Shown here: positions 24,888-33,420 of the stretch, one piece after another
How the letters are laid out: each line of letters starts with the position of its first letter
Numbering within the stretch: the stretch's first letter is position 1
Origin: Streptomyces panaciradicis
Lineage (GTDB): Bacteria; Actinomycetota; Actinomycetes; Streptomycetales; Streptomycetaceae
DNA: 64,000 nt
Assembly (NCBI RefSeq): GCF_023516615.1
Contig: NZ_JAMGBF010000108.1
Span: 1-64,000 of the forward strand
Direction: 5' to 3'
Made by a program: the position numbers and the translations under genes
Notes under the pieces: model-generated
The model's database searches: none
Told to the model about the DNA's origin: nothing
What the model saw: only the letters and a program-made list of their open reading frames with translations

Positions 24888-26684
24888 TCACGCCTCGTCA
24901 AAGGCCTCCAGCAAGCGCTCGTACGCCGGCTTCGGCCGCAGGGCCGCGTCCCACGGCAGGGAATCGGCCGTGCGCGGAGGATAGATCCTGGTGTCGGCGG
25001 TGGAACCGTACCGGTCGGTGAATCCCCAGGTGGAGAACGATGTGCAGTTCGGCTCCTGCAGGCAGACCCGCAGCTTGCCCGCCATCTCATCAGCCTGGGT
25101 CTGCCGCCCGTCCTGTTCGTCCTCACCCAGGGGGACGTCCATCTCCGACACCCGCGCCTGAACCCCGAGCTCCGCCAGATCCCGCACATGGCCGCGGAAG
25201 GTCTCCGGGTCGACGCGGTCGCCGGGTGCGTACTCATGGTTCTGGAAACCCACGCCGTCGATCGGTACGCCGCGTTCCTTGAGCCGCTCGACCAGATCGT
25301 AAAGGGCGTCCCACCGCTCGCCTTCCTCCTCGACCCCGTACTCGTTGAGGAACAGCCGTGCCTTGGGATCGGCCCGGTGGGCGGCCCTGAACGCCTCGTC
25401 GATGTACTGCTCGCCCATGGCCTTAAACCACGGGCTCTGCTCGGAGCGCAGACCGAGATCCCCGTTGGTGTAGCTCTCCTCGTCGTCGGACATGGGCTCG
25501 TTGACCACATCCCATTCCGCGACCTTTCCCTTGAAGTGCCCGGCGACCATGGCGATGTGCCGGAGCATGGTCCGGCGCACCTCCTCGGGGTCGTCGTTCT
25601 CCCGCATCCAGTGGGGCAGAGCCTCGTGCCAGACGAGGGTGTGCGCGTGCACCTTCATGCCGTTGGCGCGGGCGAAGCGGACGAGGAGGCCCGCGTCGCG
25701 GAAGTCGTAGACGCCCCGGCGTGGGTGGAGGAACTGTGGCTTGAACGCGTTCTCCGGAGTGAGCATGGAGAACTGGCTCCCCGCGAGCGCCCGGTAGCGT
25801 GAGTCGGTGAGCAGCGGGTTCTCGGCCAGGGCGGTGCCGACGTCGAACGGCCGCCCCACGTCTTGGGCCCGCGCACGCAGCGAGTCGTCCACCTGCTCCT
25901 GGCGCAGCTGCGGCGCCTTGACCACGCGGAGCGGGTCACCGCTCTCCGCCCGCGCGGTCAGCTGCGTCAGACGCCATCCCTCGCGGCGCTCGTCGTCGCC
26001 CGCGTCCGCCTCCAGACCGAACCAGACAGTGCCCTCGGCGAACACCCCCGGGTCCTGCACGGTGCCCAGCCGCCGCCCGTCGGCTTTCACGCGGAAGGTG
26101 TCACCGATGCTCGACACGGCGAGCGTCACCGTCCCGGAGCAGCCGCAGTCGAACTCCTTGGAGATGGCCGGCTCATCGCCCTCGCCGTCCCATATCTGTA
26201 CCTTCACGTGTCCGTCGGCGGTCACCCCGACGCGCAGTGAGGGCCGCTCCTGGCGCCACTCGTCGTAGATGACCGGCACACGTCCGTACAGCCGCAGCCA
26301 TGAGCCGCCGTCATCGTCACCCACACCGGACATCCGCGCGGTGACGGTGAAGTCGCCCTCGGACTCAAGATGCGGGCCGGCCAGGTTCAGCGGGGGATCG
26401 GGCTGGCCGCCGGAGGAGTCCTGCTCCACGATGCGCCGATCCAACGCGCTGACCCGCAGGATGCCGTTGCGCGCGGTGGTGCCCGGCATCTGCGTCCAGT
26501 CGTGGTTGCGCAGCAGGTCCTCGTCGTTTCCGCCGCCCGCGCCGTCGCCCTGCCCCGTACACCCGGCCGCCACCGCCATGACGAGTACCACGGCGGTCAG
26601 CCGCTGCCACGTCCCCCCACCCAGGCCCACCGCCCCTCCCACTCCCTTGTTCCAGACGAGGTCAACGTCCCGAAACCGGGCCAC
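24888..26684 (-). CDS. GH10 endo-1,4-beta-xylanase, predicted lipoprotein
   Basis: A 598-residue secreted glycoside hydrolase. A hydrophobic N-terminus ends in a lipobox-like V-A-A-G-C, predicting membrane anchoring outside the cell. Residues about 60-275 form a concanavalin-like beta-rich domain, and about 290-590 the GH10 barrel. The catalytic acid/base is Glu396 in V-V-N-E-P and the nucleophile Glu514 in V-S-E-M-D. It cleaves xylan, a task unrelated to the cluster, so it may be an inserted or neighbouring housekeeping gene. Only the N-terminal start is uncertain; a GTG slightly downstream would still keep the signal. Confidence 0.88.
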   Translation of the reverse strand: MARFRDVDLVWNKGVGGAVGLGGGTWQRLTAVVLVMAVAAGCTGQGDGAGGGNDEDLLRNHDWTQMPGTTARNGILRVSALDRRIVEQDSSGGQPDPPLNLAGPHLESEGDFTVTARMSGVGDDDGGSWLRLYGRVPVIYDEWRQERPSLRVGVTADGHVKVQIWDGEGDEPAISKEFDCGCSGTVTLAVSSIGDTFRVKADGRRLGTVQDPGVFAEGTVWFGLEADAGDDERREGWRLTQLTARAESGDPLRVVKAPQLRQEQVDDSLRARAQDVGRPFDVGTALAENPLLTDSRYRALAGSQFSMLTPENAFKPQFLHPRRGVYDFRDAGLLVRFARANGMKVHAHTLVWHEALPHWMRENDDPEEVRRTMLRHIAMVAGHFKGKVAEWDVVNEPMSDDEESYTNGDLGLRSEQSPWFKAMGEQYIDEAFRAAHRADPKARLFLNEYGVEEEGERWDALYDLVERLKERGVPIDGVGFQNHEYAPGDRVDPETFRGHVRDLAELGVQARVSEMDVPLGEDEQDGRQTQADEMAGKLRVCLQEPNCTSFSTWGFTDRYGSTADTRIYPPRTADSLPWDAALRPKPAYERLLEAFDEA

Positions 26685-26930
26685 AGTTCATCACACGTGA
26701 GGTGCGGCGGCCTTGGGGCACGTCCCCGCTCGTGCGGCGCATCCACGACGGTACGCAAGTACGTTGCTGCCTGTCCTGCGGGCTGAACCGGGCCCGCACT
26801 GCGCCGAAAGTCGAGCCTCTCTTGAGCGGGCTTCCAGCCGGTCTCATGCGTTCCGGTCAACTCTGGGTGAGGCGTGATCATCAGAACGCGCTTTCCGCTT
26901 GTGCTATTTCGCACCCCATGGGAGACGAAC

Positions 26931-27347
26931 ATGCAGATCAGCTTGCGTCTGACCAAGGCCGGCATGCTGGGCTTCGCCGCCGTGGCCGCCCTCGCGATCT
27001 CCACCGCGCCGGCGTCCGCGGCCGCCGCGGTCACCGCCTCGCCCGGTAGCGGCCTGGCCGACGGGCAGAGCGTGACCGTCACCGGCACCGGGTTCCCGGC
27101 GGGCGCCTCGGTCGCCGTCTCGCAGTGCCGGGAGAACACCACCTGCACCGACACGCTGGCCACCGTCACCGTCGGCGCCGACGGCTCCTTCAGCGCGCCC
27201 TACACCGTGCGCAAGCAGTTCGCGGCCACCGACTGGAGCACCGGCACCGCCACGCCCGTGAGCGTCGACTGCGCCGTGGACCAGTGCCAGCTGGTCGCCT
27301 ACCTGGACGCCACCGGCCCGGTCGGTGCGAAGATCTCCTTCGGCTGA
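26931..27347 (+). CDS. Neocarzinostatin-family secreted apoprotein
   Basis: A 138-residue exported protein: a signal peptide of about 30 residues ending A-P-A-S-A, then a mature chain of about 108 residues. The mature part follows the enediyne chromoprotein pattern: V-T-A-S-P-G-S-G-L-A-D-G-Q-S-V-T-V-T-G-T at the start, Cys66-Cys72 and Cys114-Cys119 in the places of the two known disulfides, and a G-x-x-I-S-F-G end. Neocarzinostatin-type apoproteins bind and shield a reactive small molecule outside the cell. No enediyne PKS is in view, so the ligand may be this cluster's product. ATG 26931 is preceded by GGGAGACG. Confidence 0.82.
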   Translation: MQISLRLTKAGMLGFAAVAALAISTAPASAAAAVTASPGSGLADGQSVTVTGTGFPAGASVAVSQCRENTTCTDTLATVTVGADGSFSAPYTVRKQFAATDWSTGTATPVSVDCAVDQCQLVAYLDATGPVGAKISFG

Positions 27348-27451
27348 GCCGGTTTTCCTCGACACGGCAGCCCACCGTGCGGTGCCCGCGACCGGCACCG
27401 CCCGGTGGGCGCGTTCGTAGGGGCCCCCGTCCCCGGGGACGCGGGCGCTTT

Positions 27452-28084
27452 TCAGGCCTGGGCCGACGTCACCGGCGTGGGCTCCCACGCGAAGCCGTCG
27501 GGGTCGGTGAAGGCCCCGGAGGTGCCGCCGAGCACGATGCGGTGCGAGCCGCTGCCCTCCTCGGGCACCCCGACGTCCTTGGCCAGGCCCCGGCGCTTGT
27601 ACAGCGCGAGCTTGACGGGGGCGTCGTCGCCGGCGGCGAACTCGACGTACTTGCCGCCGAAGCTCTTGGCCACCGACAGGCCCTGCTCGACGTAGAAGTG
27701 CTTGCTGGCCTTGACGTCCTCGGCGCCCAGCAGCAGCACGAGGTCGTCGACCGTGCGGGTGGCGGGGCCGGTGTTCTTCTTCGAGGAGGTCGCCATCTTC
27801 CAGATGGTGCCGTCGGGGGCCTGCACGACACCGCCGTAGCCCCACAGGGACTTCTCGGCCGGCTTCAGCGTGGTGGCGCCGGCGGCGAGGGCGGAGGCGA
27901 TGAAGCTGTCGGCGTCGGCCGGCTGGGCGACGGTGATCGACATCGAGAACCCGCGGAATCCGCTCGTCTGCGCGTCGGAGGCGCGCAGCCGTAATTGCGG
28001 GCCCAGCCCGAAGGCGTCGGCGTAGAAGCGTTCGGCGGCCGCGAGGTCGGCCACCTCCAGGGTGACGGATGTGAGGGAGATCAT
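27452..28084 (-). CDS. Two-module VOC-fold protein (glyoxalase / bleomycin-resistance type)
   Basis: A 210-residue protein with two vicinal-oxygen-chelate modules (about 1-110 and 115-210). It has S-V-T-L-E-V-A-D-L-A-A-A-E-R-F-Y in the first and D-P-D-G-F-A-W in the second. Family members either bind and sequester drugs or act as small metalloenzymes. Next to the apoprotein and exporter genes a protective role is plausible. ATG 28084 is chosen; a GTG three codons upstream is possible. It converges with the apoprotein gene. Confidence 0.75.
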   Translation of the reverse strand: MISLTSVTLEVADLAAAERFYADAFGLGPQLRLRASDAQTSGFRGFSMSITVAQPADADSFIASALAAGATTLKPAEKSLWGYGGVVQAPDGTIWKMATSSKKNTGPATRTVDDLVLLLGAEDVKASKHFYVEQGLSVAKSFGGKYVEFAAGDDAPVKLALYKRRGLAKDVGVPEEGSGSHRIVLGGTSGAFTDPDGFAWEPTPVTSAQA

Positions 28085-28410
28085 GGCGGTCACTGTAGTG
28101 CGGGGGATGCGGGGGAGCCGGGTGCGGCGACGCCGTGCGGACGGGGAGGCCGGCGGCCGGCGGGCGTGCCCGTCCCGGACGGCGGGTGCGGCCGGCCGCC
28201 GCGGTCGTGCCGCGGGGGGCGGGCCGGCCGGAAAGGGGCAGCTGAGGCCGCGTCACGCCGGCCGCCGGCGTGCTGCGCGTGCTTTTCGGTGTCCGGTTTT
28301 TCACCGGCGGGGGCCTGCAGTGGTCTTCGAGTCGTTCTTGAGCGGATCAGGACGGGCGCGCGCCACCCTGTTGAGTGGACCGGCACGTGGCGCGGTAAGC
28401 GAGGTGAGGC
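28085..28410. promoter_or_regulatory. Divergent promoter region, VOC gene / AraC-type regulator
   Basis: A 326-base gap between divergent starts. It contains G/C-rich low-complexity sequence and a more AT-rich part at about 28285-28345, which may hold promoters. I see no supported coding region, and no operator like those found elsewhere. Confidence 0.35.
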
Positions 28411-29253
28411 ATGGACGCAGCGGTTCAGGCGGCGGTCGCCTGCATTCACGAACGATTCGGTGATCCGCTGACCGTCACGGACCTTGCCCGAAACGCCGCG
28501 TCCGGCCTTTTTGATTTCTCCCGTTTGTTCAAGGAGGAGACCGGGGTGAGTCCCGGGAAGTTTCTTGACGCGGTCCGTATCGGCGAGGCGAAGAAACTCC
28601 TCGACGCCACCTCGATGAGCATCACGGAAATCGCCGCTGCGGTCGGATACGCCGGCCTGGATTCGTTCGCCGATGCCTTCACGGCCCGGGTCGGGCTGTC
28701 GCCCGGCCGGTACCGCCGGCTGTGCCGGGGCGAGGAGGAGCCGCCCGGACCGCAACCGGGCCCGGCCCTGCTCCACGGCTCGGTCGCGGGCACCGTCTCG
28801 CTGCCCGGGGGGCACGGCAACGCGCGCGTGTTCGTCGGTGCCTTCGCCACGGCCGTCGTCCAGTACCCGGCGCTCGCCTCGGCACTCCTGGACGTCCCCG
28901 GCGACCGCCCGATCTGCTACCGCCTGCAGGGTGTTCCCGAGGGGAGCCGGCATCTGCTGGCGGTGGCGGTGGCCGCCGGCACCGGTCACGATCCGCAGAC
29001 GGTGCGCACCGCGCTGGTCGGGGGCGCCGCCCAAGCCGTGACCGTCAGCGCGGGTGAGGTCAGCAGCGCGGCCATACGGCTGCGTGCGGCCCGCCCGGCG
29101 GACCCGCCGGTGCTGCTGGCACTGCCCCGCCTGGAGCCGCCGGCGAGCGTGGTGCCGCATCCCGGGTGCGCCGCCGCCGCGGATACGGCCGGCGGGGCCG
29201 GTGCGGGCCGGCTGCGGGTGGTGCCCGCCGCGCCGGCGCCCTCAGGGCCCTGA
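28411..29253 (+). CDS. AraC-family transcription regulator with N-terminal HTH
   Basis: A 280-residue regulator in which the double helix-turn-helix AraC domain is at the N-terminus (about 1-105; I-T-E-I-A-A-A-V-G-Y-A-G-L-D-S-F-A-D-A-F). It is followed by a beta-rich domain of about 110 residues. The usual order is reversed. The C-terminal part could sense a ligand, though I do not recognise it. ATG 28411 follows GAGGTGAGG. Its stop overlaps by 12 bases with the end of the convergent StrR-type regulator gene. Confidence 0.8.
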   Translation: MDAAVQAAVACIHERFGDPLTVTDLARNAASGLFDFSRLFKEETGVSPGKFLDAVRIGEAKKLLDATSMSITEIAAAVGYAGLDSFADAFTARVGLSPGRYRRLCRGEEEPPGPQPGPALLHGSVAGTVSLPGGHGNARVFVGAFATAVVQYPALASALLDVPGDRPICYRLQGVPEGSRHLLAVAVAAGTGHDPQTVRTALVGGAAQAVTVSAGEVSSAAIRLRAARPADPPVLLALPRLEPPASVVPHPGCAAAADTAGGAGAGRLRVVPAAPAPSGP

Positions 29254-30459
29254 GGGCGAGAGCTTGCGGCACATCTCCTGGCGGGCCTTGAGCCGTTCGG
29301 CCAGCAGGCACCACTCCTTGCCGATGTGCTCGGCGAGCGGGGCGACGACGCCGAGCCAGTGCGGGGGCACGGTGTCGACGAACCGCCGCCCGTCCTCGCC
29401 CGGTTCGCTGCCGTGGGACTGCATCCAGCGCAGCAGCTCCCGGCCGCCGGCGGTGTAGCGCAGGGCGGGGTCGGTGGCCATCTTGGCCGCCACCGCCGCC
29501 CAGGTGGGCGGGGTCTCGGTGTGGTTGCGGCGCTGCGGGACGGCGCTGTCGGCGCCGGCGGCCGTCTGCTGCGGCATCCGGCCGGCGCCGCTGTCGGCGG
29601 CCTGCCGGGCCGGTGCGCCGGCGTCCTCGGGCTCGGGCACCGAGGGCACGGGCCGCATGTGCTGCGGCCGCCCAGGGTGTCCCGGGTGGGCGGGGTGGGT
29701 GGGGTGGGTGCGGTGCCCGTTGCGTTCGGGTTCCTCGCCGCGCCGCAGCCGGGCGCTGACGTCGTGCACCGTGCCCAGGGAGACGTCGGTGGCCCGGGCG
29801 ACCTGGCGCAGCGGGGCGCCGGGGTGGGCGGCGATGTATTCGGCGGCGCGCCGGCGGCCCTCGCCGGCGTCGACCGGGCGGCGCCGGCCGTCCTGGCCGA
29901 TGCGTTTGCCGCCCAGCGGGGTGGTGATGGCGGAGCGCTCGCGCAGAGAGGCGATCGTCTTCGCGCTCAGCCCGGCGATGCCCGCGATGGCGCGGTCGGA
30001 CCAGTCGGGGTGGGAGCCCAGCAGGCGCTGGGCGCCGGCGACGCGGTCGGTGCGGGACAGCGGCAGGCCGTGCAGGCCGTTGGCCTTCATGGCGATGACG
30101 AGGGCCTCGGCGTTGGAACAGTCCAGGAAGCGGGCGAGGATGCTGTGCGCGCCCATGAGCCGGGCCGCCTCCAGCCGGTGCAGCCCGTCGATGACACGGC
30201 AGCCGTCGACCTGGACGAGAATGGGAGGAAGGTCCGCACAATCGGCGGCGTCGACGAGCAGCCGGACATGAGCGGCGTCCGTTCCGCCCTGGCGCAGGGA
30301 AACTCCGGGAGAAAGCGCGGCGACGGAGATTTCACGCGCCGGGAGTTTCTCGAAGTTCTGCACGTCGAATTCGTCGTGTACCGACGATCCGGTGTCCTCC
30401 GTCCGGACGAGACTGAATGCACTCGTGAGCGAGACGGCTTGCGCGTTCCTCTGGGACAT
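29242..30459 (-). CDS. StrR/NovG-type pathway-specific activator (ParB-like domain)
   Basis: A 405-residue regulator with a ParB-like domain (about 40-120; L-P-P-I-L-V-Q-V-D-G-C-R-V-I-D-G-L-H-R), then H-P-D-W-S-D-R-A-I-A-G-I-A-G-L-S-A-K-T-I, a helix-turn-helix near residues 145-175, and a disordered Pro/Arg-rich middle. This order is that of StrR (streptomycin) and NovG (novobiocin), which activate their clusters through GTTCRACTG-N11-CRGTYGAAC sites. Five sites of that type occur in this window (32544, 40128, 52467, 55020, 62676), so this is the probable regulator of those operons. ATG 30459 is preceded by GAGGGAG. Confidence 0.85.
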   Translation of the reverse strand: MSQRNAQAVSLTSAFSLVRTEDTGSSVHDEFDVQNFEKLPAREISVAALSPGVSLRQGGTDAAHVRLLVDAADCADLPPILVQVDGCRVIDGLHRLEAARLMGAHSILARFLDCSNAEALVIAMKANGLHGLPLSRTDRVAGAQRLLGSHPDWSDRAIAGIAGLSAKTIASLRERSAITTPLGGKRIGQDGRRRPVDAGEGRRRAAEYIAAHPGAPLRQVARATDVSLGTVHDVSARLRRGEEPERNGHRTHPTHPAHPGHPGRPQHMRPVPSVPEPEDAGAPARQAADSGAGRMPQQTAAGADSAVPQRRNHTETPPTWAAVAAKMATDPALRYTAGGRELLRWMQSHGSEPGEDGRRFVDTVPPHWLGVVAPLAEHIGKEWCLLAERLKARQEMCRKLSPSGP

Positions 30460-30605
30460 TTTCGGTGACTCCCTCTCTGCTGCCGCTGCCGACGAGGCTC
30501 GCAGGAGGGTCTCCAGCCGCACTGGAGAGCAGGTCGACGTCTGCTGGAAAACACCGGGCCGCCGCGGGCGCCCGCCGGGGGAGGACGGGCGCCCGCGGCG
30601 GCGGA

Positions 30606-31445
30606 TCAGGCGTCCCTGCGGCGCAGTTGCACCGCCGCGACGGCCAGCAGCACGGCCGTCCACAGCGCGAACACGCCCAGGCCCTGCCAGGGGCCGAGCA
30701 CATCGCCGGCGCGCGCGTGCTGCTGGGTGATCATGAAGCCGGCCTGGGTGGGCATGAAGGCGTGCACGTGCTCGCCGACGCTGCCGGGCAGCAGGTCCGT
30801 CATCGGGGTGATGACCAGGACGAAGCCGACGACGACGGTGATGCTCGCCGCGGTGTGCCGGATGACCGCGGCGGCACCGAGCGCGAACAGACCCAGCAGG
30901 GCGAGGTAGAGGCCGCAGCCGGTCACGGCCCGCAGGACGCCGGGGTCACCGAGGGCGACCGGCGCCTTGTCGTGAAGGATCGGCGCGCCCAGGAAGAAGG
31001 AGCCGAACGCGGTCACCTCGCCCACCGCCAGCACCAGCAGCGCGAACACGCTGGCCTTGGCCGCCAGGACGGGCACCCGCCGGGGAACGGCGAGCAGGCT
31101 GGCCCGGATCATGCCGGTGGAGTACTCGGAGGCGATCGCCATCACGCCCAGCACACACACCGCCAGCTGGCTGAGCAGGATGCCGCTGCCCAGGATGGTG
31201 CCGGTCGGATCCAGCCGCATCTCCGCCTGCTGGGAGGGGGAGGTCTTGTCCCAGTTGGCGATGCCCATCTTCATGAACAGCGCGGTGAACACCAGGGTCA
31301 GCACGATGAGGATGGCCAGCGACCACACGGTGGAGCGCACCGAGCGGATCTTCGTCCACTCCGAGAGCATCAGATGGCCAAAGCCCGGCCGGCGGCCGCC
31401 GGTTGCCGGGCCGGAGGCGGCCAGGGGAGCGGTCGCGGCACTCAC
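30606..31445 (-). CDS. ABC-2 type transporter permease
   Basis: A 279-residue membrane protein with six predicted hydrophobic segments, starting about residue 40 and ending about 270, and a short cytoplasmic N-terminus. It forms an exporter with the ATPase encoded just upstream. Its GTG start overlaps the ATPase stop (GTGA), so the two are coupled. DrrB-like export of the product or an intermediate is the likely job. Confidence 0.85.
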   Translation of the reverse strand: MSAATAPLAASGPATGGRRPGFGHLMLSEWTKIRSVRSTVWSLAILIVLTLVFTALFMKMGIANWDKTSPSQQAEMRLDPTGTILGSGILLSQLAVCVLGVMAIASEYSTGMIRASLLAVPRRVPVLAAKASVFALLVLAVGEVTAFGSFFLGAPILHDKAPVALGDPGVLRAVTGCGLYLALLGLFALGAAAVIRHTAASITVVVGFVLVITPMTDLLPGSVGEHVHAFMPTQAGFMITQQHARAGDVLGPWQGLGVFALWTAVLLAVAAVQLRRRDA

Positions 31446-32368
31446 TTGACACCTCCGGCGGCGGGCAGGCCGGCGTCGTACTCGACGGCGTCCCGGGTCA
31501 GTTCCATGAAGGCCTCCTCCAACGAGCCGCGCCTGGTCGACAGCTCGTGCAGCACCAGCTTCTCGGCGGCGGCCAGTTCGGCGATCCGCGGCGCCTCGAT
31601 CCCGGTGACGTCCAGGTCGCCCTCCTCGGTGCGGGTGACGGTGGCGCCCTGCCGCGTCAGGAGTTCGGCCAGCTGCTGCCCGTCGGGCGTGCGGACCAGA
31701 ACGGAGCGCTCGGTGCTGCGCTCGATGAACTCCTCGGTGGAGCAGTCCGCGACCAGCCGGCCCCGGCCGATGACGATGAGATGGTCGGCGGTGACCGCCA
31801 TCTCGTTCATCAGGTGACTGGAGACGAACACCGCCCGGCCCTCGGCCGCGAGCGACTTCATCAGGTTGCGGATCCACAGGATGCCCTCGGGATCCAGGCC
31901 GTTGACGGGCTCGTCCAGCACCAGCGCCGCCGGGTCGCCCAGCAGCGCGGCGGCGATGCCCAGGCGCTGGCCCATGCCGAGCGAGAAGCCGCCCGCCCGC
32001 TTGCGGGCCACCGAGGCCAGCCCCACCTGCTCGATGACCTCACCCACCCGGCGCCTGCCGATGCCCTGGGTCTGCGCCAGGCACAGCAGATGGTCATAGG
32101 CGCTGCGCCCGGTGTGCACGGCACGCGCCTCCAGCAGCGCCCCGACCACCCGCAGCGGCCGGGCCAGGTCGCGGTAGGCCACCCCGTTGACGGTGGCGGT
32201 GCCGGCATCGGGCCGGTCCAGTCCCAGCAGCAGTCGCATCGTGGTGGACTTGCCTGCGCCGTTGGGGCCCAGGAAGCCGGTGACCCGGCCGGGCTCGACC
32301 GTGAACGACAGATCGTTCACGGCGGTCTTGTCGCCGTAGCGTTTGGTGAGGTTCTTGGCCTCGATCAT
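31442..32368 (-). CDS. ABC transporter ATPase (DrrA-like)
   Basis: A 308-residue ATPase with Walker A G-P-N-G-A-G-K-S-T (about 34-42), the signature F-S-L-G-M-G-Q-R and Walker B A-L-V-L-D-E-P. The C-terminal extension of about 90 residues is that of the DrrA/CcmA drug-export group. It powers the neighbouring permease and likely gives self-resistance. ATG 32368 has a CGAGGT site; a GTG two codons earlier is possible. Confidence 0.87.
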   Translation of the reverse strand: MIEAKNLTKRYGDKTAVNDLSFTVEPGRVTGFLGPNGAGKSTTMRLLLGLDRPDAGTATVNGVAYRDLARPLRVVGALLEARAVHTGRSAYDHLLCLAQTQGIGRRRVGEVIEQVGLASVARKRAGGFSLGMGQRLGIAAALLGDPAALVLDEPVNGLDPEGILWIRNLMKSLAAEGRAVFVSSHLMNEMAVTADHLIVIGRGRLVADCSTEEFIERSTERSVLVRTPDGQQLAELLTRQGATVTRTEEGDLDVTGIEAPRIAELAAAEKLVLHELSTRRGSLEEAFMELTRDAVEYDAGLPAAGGVK

Positions 32369-32543
32369 GGTCACCTCGGTTGAATGGCCTGCGAGTACTT
32401 CGCTGGGGCAAAATCCCCGGCCACCTGTGATATCAGGATCGCTAGGCGTTCAGTAGTCGCCGCCTGGAGCGGCCCGTGAACGATGGCCCGCGGGCCCTGG
32501 CCGCGGATATTTTGAACAGCTCCGCCTGTCCGGAAGGCGCGTG

Positions 32544-32572
32544 TTTCATCTGCTGACTTTCCTCGGTTGAAC
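32544..32572 (+). promoter_or_regulatory. Predicted StrR-type operator (one good half)
   Basis: TTTCATCTG-N11-CGGTTGAAC: the right half is perfect for the StrR/NovG consensus and the left matches at seven of nine positions. It lies 26 bases before the start of the gamma-glutamyl-hydrolase-like gene. Confidence 0.5.
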
Positions 32573-32597
32573 CCGAAAATCCCAACGAGGGTGCCTC

Positions 32598-33359
32598 ATG
32601 AATTCAGACACGAACGCTCCGCCGCAGCGGCGGCCGGTGATCGGGATCTGCGCGCGCACGGCGCCGGTCACCCTCCAGGGCAGCGACCTGACCGTCGCCC
32701 TGGCCCTTAGCGCGCACGTGGCCTTTGTGTCCGAGGCGGGCTGCACCCCGGTGCTGCTGCCGCTGGTTCAGGGCGCCGAGGACCTCATCGGCCGGCTCGA
32801 CGCCCTGCTCGTGCCCGGCGGCCCCGACCTGGACCCGGCGCTGTACGGGGCGGTGGCCCACCCCGCGACCCGGGCGATGAGCCCGGACGCCGACCGCATC
32901 GAACTGGCCCTGCTGCGCGCGGCGTTGGACGCCCGCCTGCCGGTGCTGGCGATCTGCCGGGGCATGCAGGCGCTCAACGTGCTGCACGGCGGCACCCTCC
33001 ACCAGCACCTGTCCGACGTCACCGGCCACGACGGCCACCGTCCGCGCACGGCGTCCTTCACCCTGGGCCGCCAGCCGCTGACGCTGCAGGCGGGCAGCCG
33101 GATCGCCGCCGTCCTCGACGGCGAGCAGGAGCACACCGCCTGCCACCACCACCAGGCGGTGGACCGTCTGGGCAGCAACCTGGCCGTCACCGCACGGGCC
33201 GCGGACGGCACCGTCGAGGCCGTCGAAGTCGTGGGCCATCCCTTTGCGGTCGGAGTGCAGTGGGAATTGGGGCAGACACCCGACAAACGGCTCCACCACG
33301 CCCTCGCCCACGCCGCCGAACGCCGGCAAAAAGAGCCGGCCGCCCTATCGGTTCATTGA
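32598..33359 (+). CDS. Class I glutamine amidotransferase / gamma-glutamyl hydrolase-like protein
   Basis: A 253-residue PuuD-like (peptidase C26) protein. The nucleophile elbow A-I-C-R-G-M-Q with Cys120 and the oxyanion region V-P-G-G-P-D-L are intact. The family's catalytic His-x-Glu, normally in G-V-Q-W-H-P-E, is replaced by Q221-W-E-L-G225, so the His and Glu of the triad are missing at that place. Relatives cleave gamma-glutamyl amides. With a glutamylhydrazide route encoded at 19-24 kb, a glutamyl-transfer or glutamyl-removal role on the polyketide hydrazide is attractive, but the altered active site suggests a changed reaction. An StrR-type site precedes it. Confidence 0.82.
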   Translation: MNSDTNAPPQRRPVIGICARTAPVTLQGSDLTVALALSAHVAFVSEAGCTPVLLPLVQGAEDLIGRLDALLVPGGPDLDPALYGAVAHPATRAMSPDADRIELALLRAALDARLPVLAICRGMQALNVLHGGTLHQHLSDVTGHDGHRPRTASFTLGRQPLTLQAGSRIAAVLDGEQEHTACHHHQAVDRLGSNLAVTARAADGTVEAVEVVGHPFAVGVQWELGQTPDKRLHHALAHAAERRQKEPAALSVH

Positions 33360-33420
33360 GAAAAAGCGGCCGGTGAGGTCAGACTGACTTTCCGCAAAAA
33401 TCCCCTTGTGAAGGAGAATT

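Noticed and set aside
32448..32481. GTTCAG...GTGAAC inverted pair before the gamma-glutamyl-hydrolase-like gene
   Set aside because: The spacer is 16 bases between 9-bp halves, not the 10-11 of the other operators, and the halves match poorly.
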